Source of the DNA: Candidatus Aenigmatarchaeota archaeon
GTDB lineage: Archaea > Aenigmatarchaeota > Aenigmatarchaeia > QMZP01
DNA: 12,432 nucleotides
Assembly (NCBI GenBank): GCA_015520105.1
Contig: WAQT01000041.1
Coordinates: 1-12,432 of the forward strand
Direction: 5' to 3'
A model generated the notes under the pieces. The model was not told the DNA's origin. It searched no databases and saw nothing but the letters and a program-made list of their open reading frames with translations. Position numbers and translations under genes: made by a program. Positions 12,100 to 12,432 of the stretch are shown here, piece by piece. How positions within the stretch are numbered: the stretch's first letter is position 1; every line of letters begins with the position of its first letter.

Positions 12100-12432
12100 A
12101 TGACTAAACTTATAATCAATGTAGAAAAAATGCATCTTGTTTATCTCGTTCTTTCCCTTGCAACCCTCACGGGCATAAACTACGGAATAGCGCAGACCTA
12201 TTCTGCTCCAAACCCGGGCCATTCCGCAAACGAGATAGGAGAGGGGACAATAGCAGGGACCCTTACTATTTCCGGAGGGAAGGTTGGGATAGGCACAACA
12301 AGCCCAACCGCTCCGCTTGACGTAGAAAATAATAATGGCTACGGTTATGCTGCACAATTTTCAAAGGGAAGCAGTTATGCAAAGGTAGGCATAGGCACTA
12401 CTGAAAATGACATAGGCTTTATCCAGGGACTA
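12100..12432 (+). CDS. Exported VGIGT-repeat surface protein, 5' part only
   Basis: The frame is open from ATG at 12100 to the window edge (111 codons). A hydrophobic signal segment (LVYLVLSLATLTGINYGIA) is followed by HSANEIGEGTIAGTLTISGG and the VGIGT repeat KVGIGTTSPTAPLDV, then a second, weaker copy KVGIGTTENDIGF. The stretch NEIGEGTIAGTLTISGGKVG is nearly identical to the protein encoded on the opposite strand at the left edge, so the two are paralogues. An alternative start at 12130 would shorten the N-terminus by 10 residues and still leave a signal peptide; the TATA spacing favours 12100. The function is presumably the same kind of surface fibre; the C-terminus is not visible. Confidence 0.82.
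   Translation, partial: MTKLIINVEKMHLVYLVLSLATLTGINYGIAQTYSAPNPGHSANEIGEGTIAGTLTISGGKVGIGTTSPTAPLDVENNNGYGYAAQFSKGSSYAKVGIGTTENDIGFIQGL

Noticed and set aside
1..12432. Prophage or tailocin, suggested by tail-fibre-like VGIGT repeats
   Set aside because: No capsid, terminase, sheath, baseplate or integrase gene is present; the repeat proteins have their own signal peptides, so they are exported cell-surface proteins.

Overview
The window is archaeal. The evidence is a Nop5-type C/D sRNP protein, an archaeal-type ATPase of the PF01637/DUF234 kind, tRNA genes interrupted by bulge-helix-bulge introns and lacking an encoded CCA, and TATA-like boxes placed 25-29 nt before start codons with no ribosome binding site. 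The surface proteins (VGIGT repeats, MopE-like Cys/Asp motifs, NAHAE/KVCC modules) are of a kind I associate with DPANN-type archaea. That lineage call is inference from style; I see no decisive marker.

Layout. At 1-713 (minus) lies a 3'-incomplete exported VGIGT-repeat protein. At 821-1873 (minus) is a cluster of four tRNA genes that looks like disordered intergenic DNA until it is folded: Val-CAC, Val-GAC, Glu-UUC and Leu-CAA in transcription order. Together they carry eight introns in four kinds of position: D-loop, anticodon 37/38, variable arm and T-loop 59/60. Three of the four share a T-loop intron with the same 3' border, and one of these is 289 nt long. At 1978-3054 is nop5, divergent from the tRNAs. 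From 3102 to 10368 runs a plus-strand block of envelope genes: a signal-peptidase-like protein lacking both catalytic residues, a 461-residue VGIGT-repeat protein, a small membrane protein, and two paralogous membrane-anchored surface proteins of 553 and 1089 residues. At 10464-11843 (minus) is an ATPase with a C-terminal nuclease-like domain. At 12100 a second VGIGT-repeat gene begins, homologous to the one at the left edge but inverted, and runs off the window.

How the parts fit. Most of the window is a cell-envelope locus: exported fibrous or adhesin-like proteins plus a processing-enzyme homologue that has probably lost activity. Nearly every protein gene carries its own TATA-like box, so the genes probably make separate leaderless transcripts; nop5 is the exception, with a 5' leader and a Shine-Dalgarno sequence. 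The most unusual content is the tRNA cluster. Its introns at noncanonical positions imply a splicing endonuclease with broad substrate range (heteromeric or epsilon-type), which is a testable prediction for the rest of the genome.
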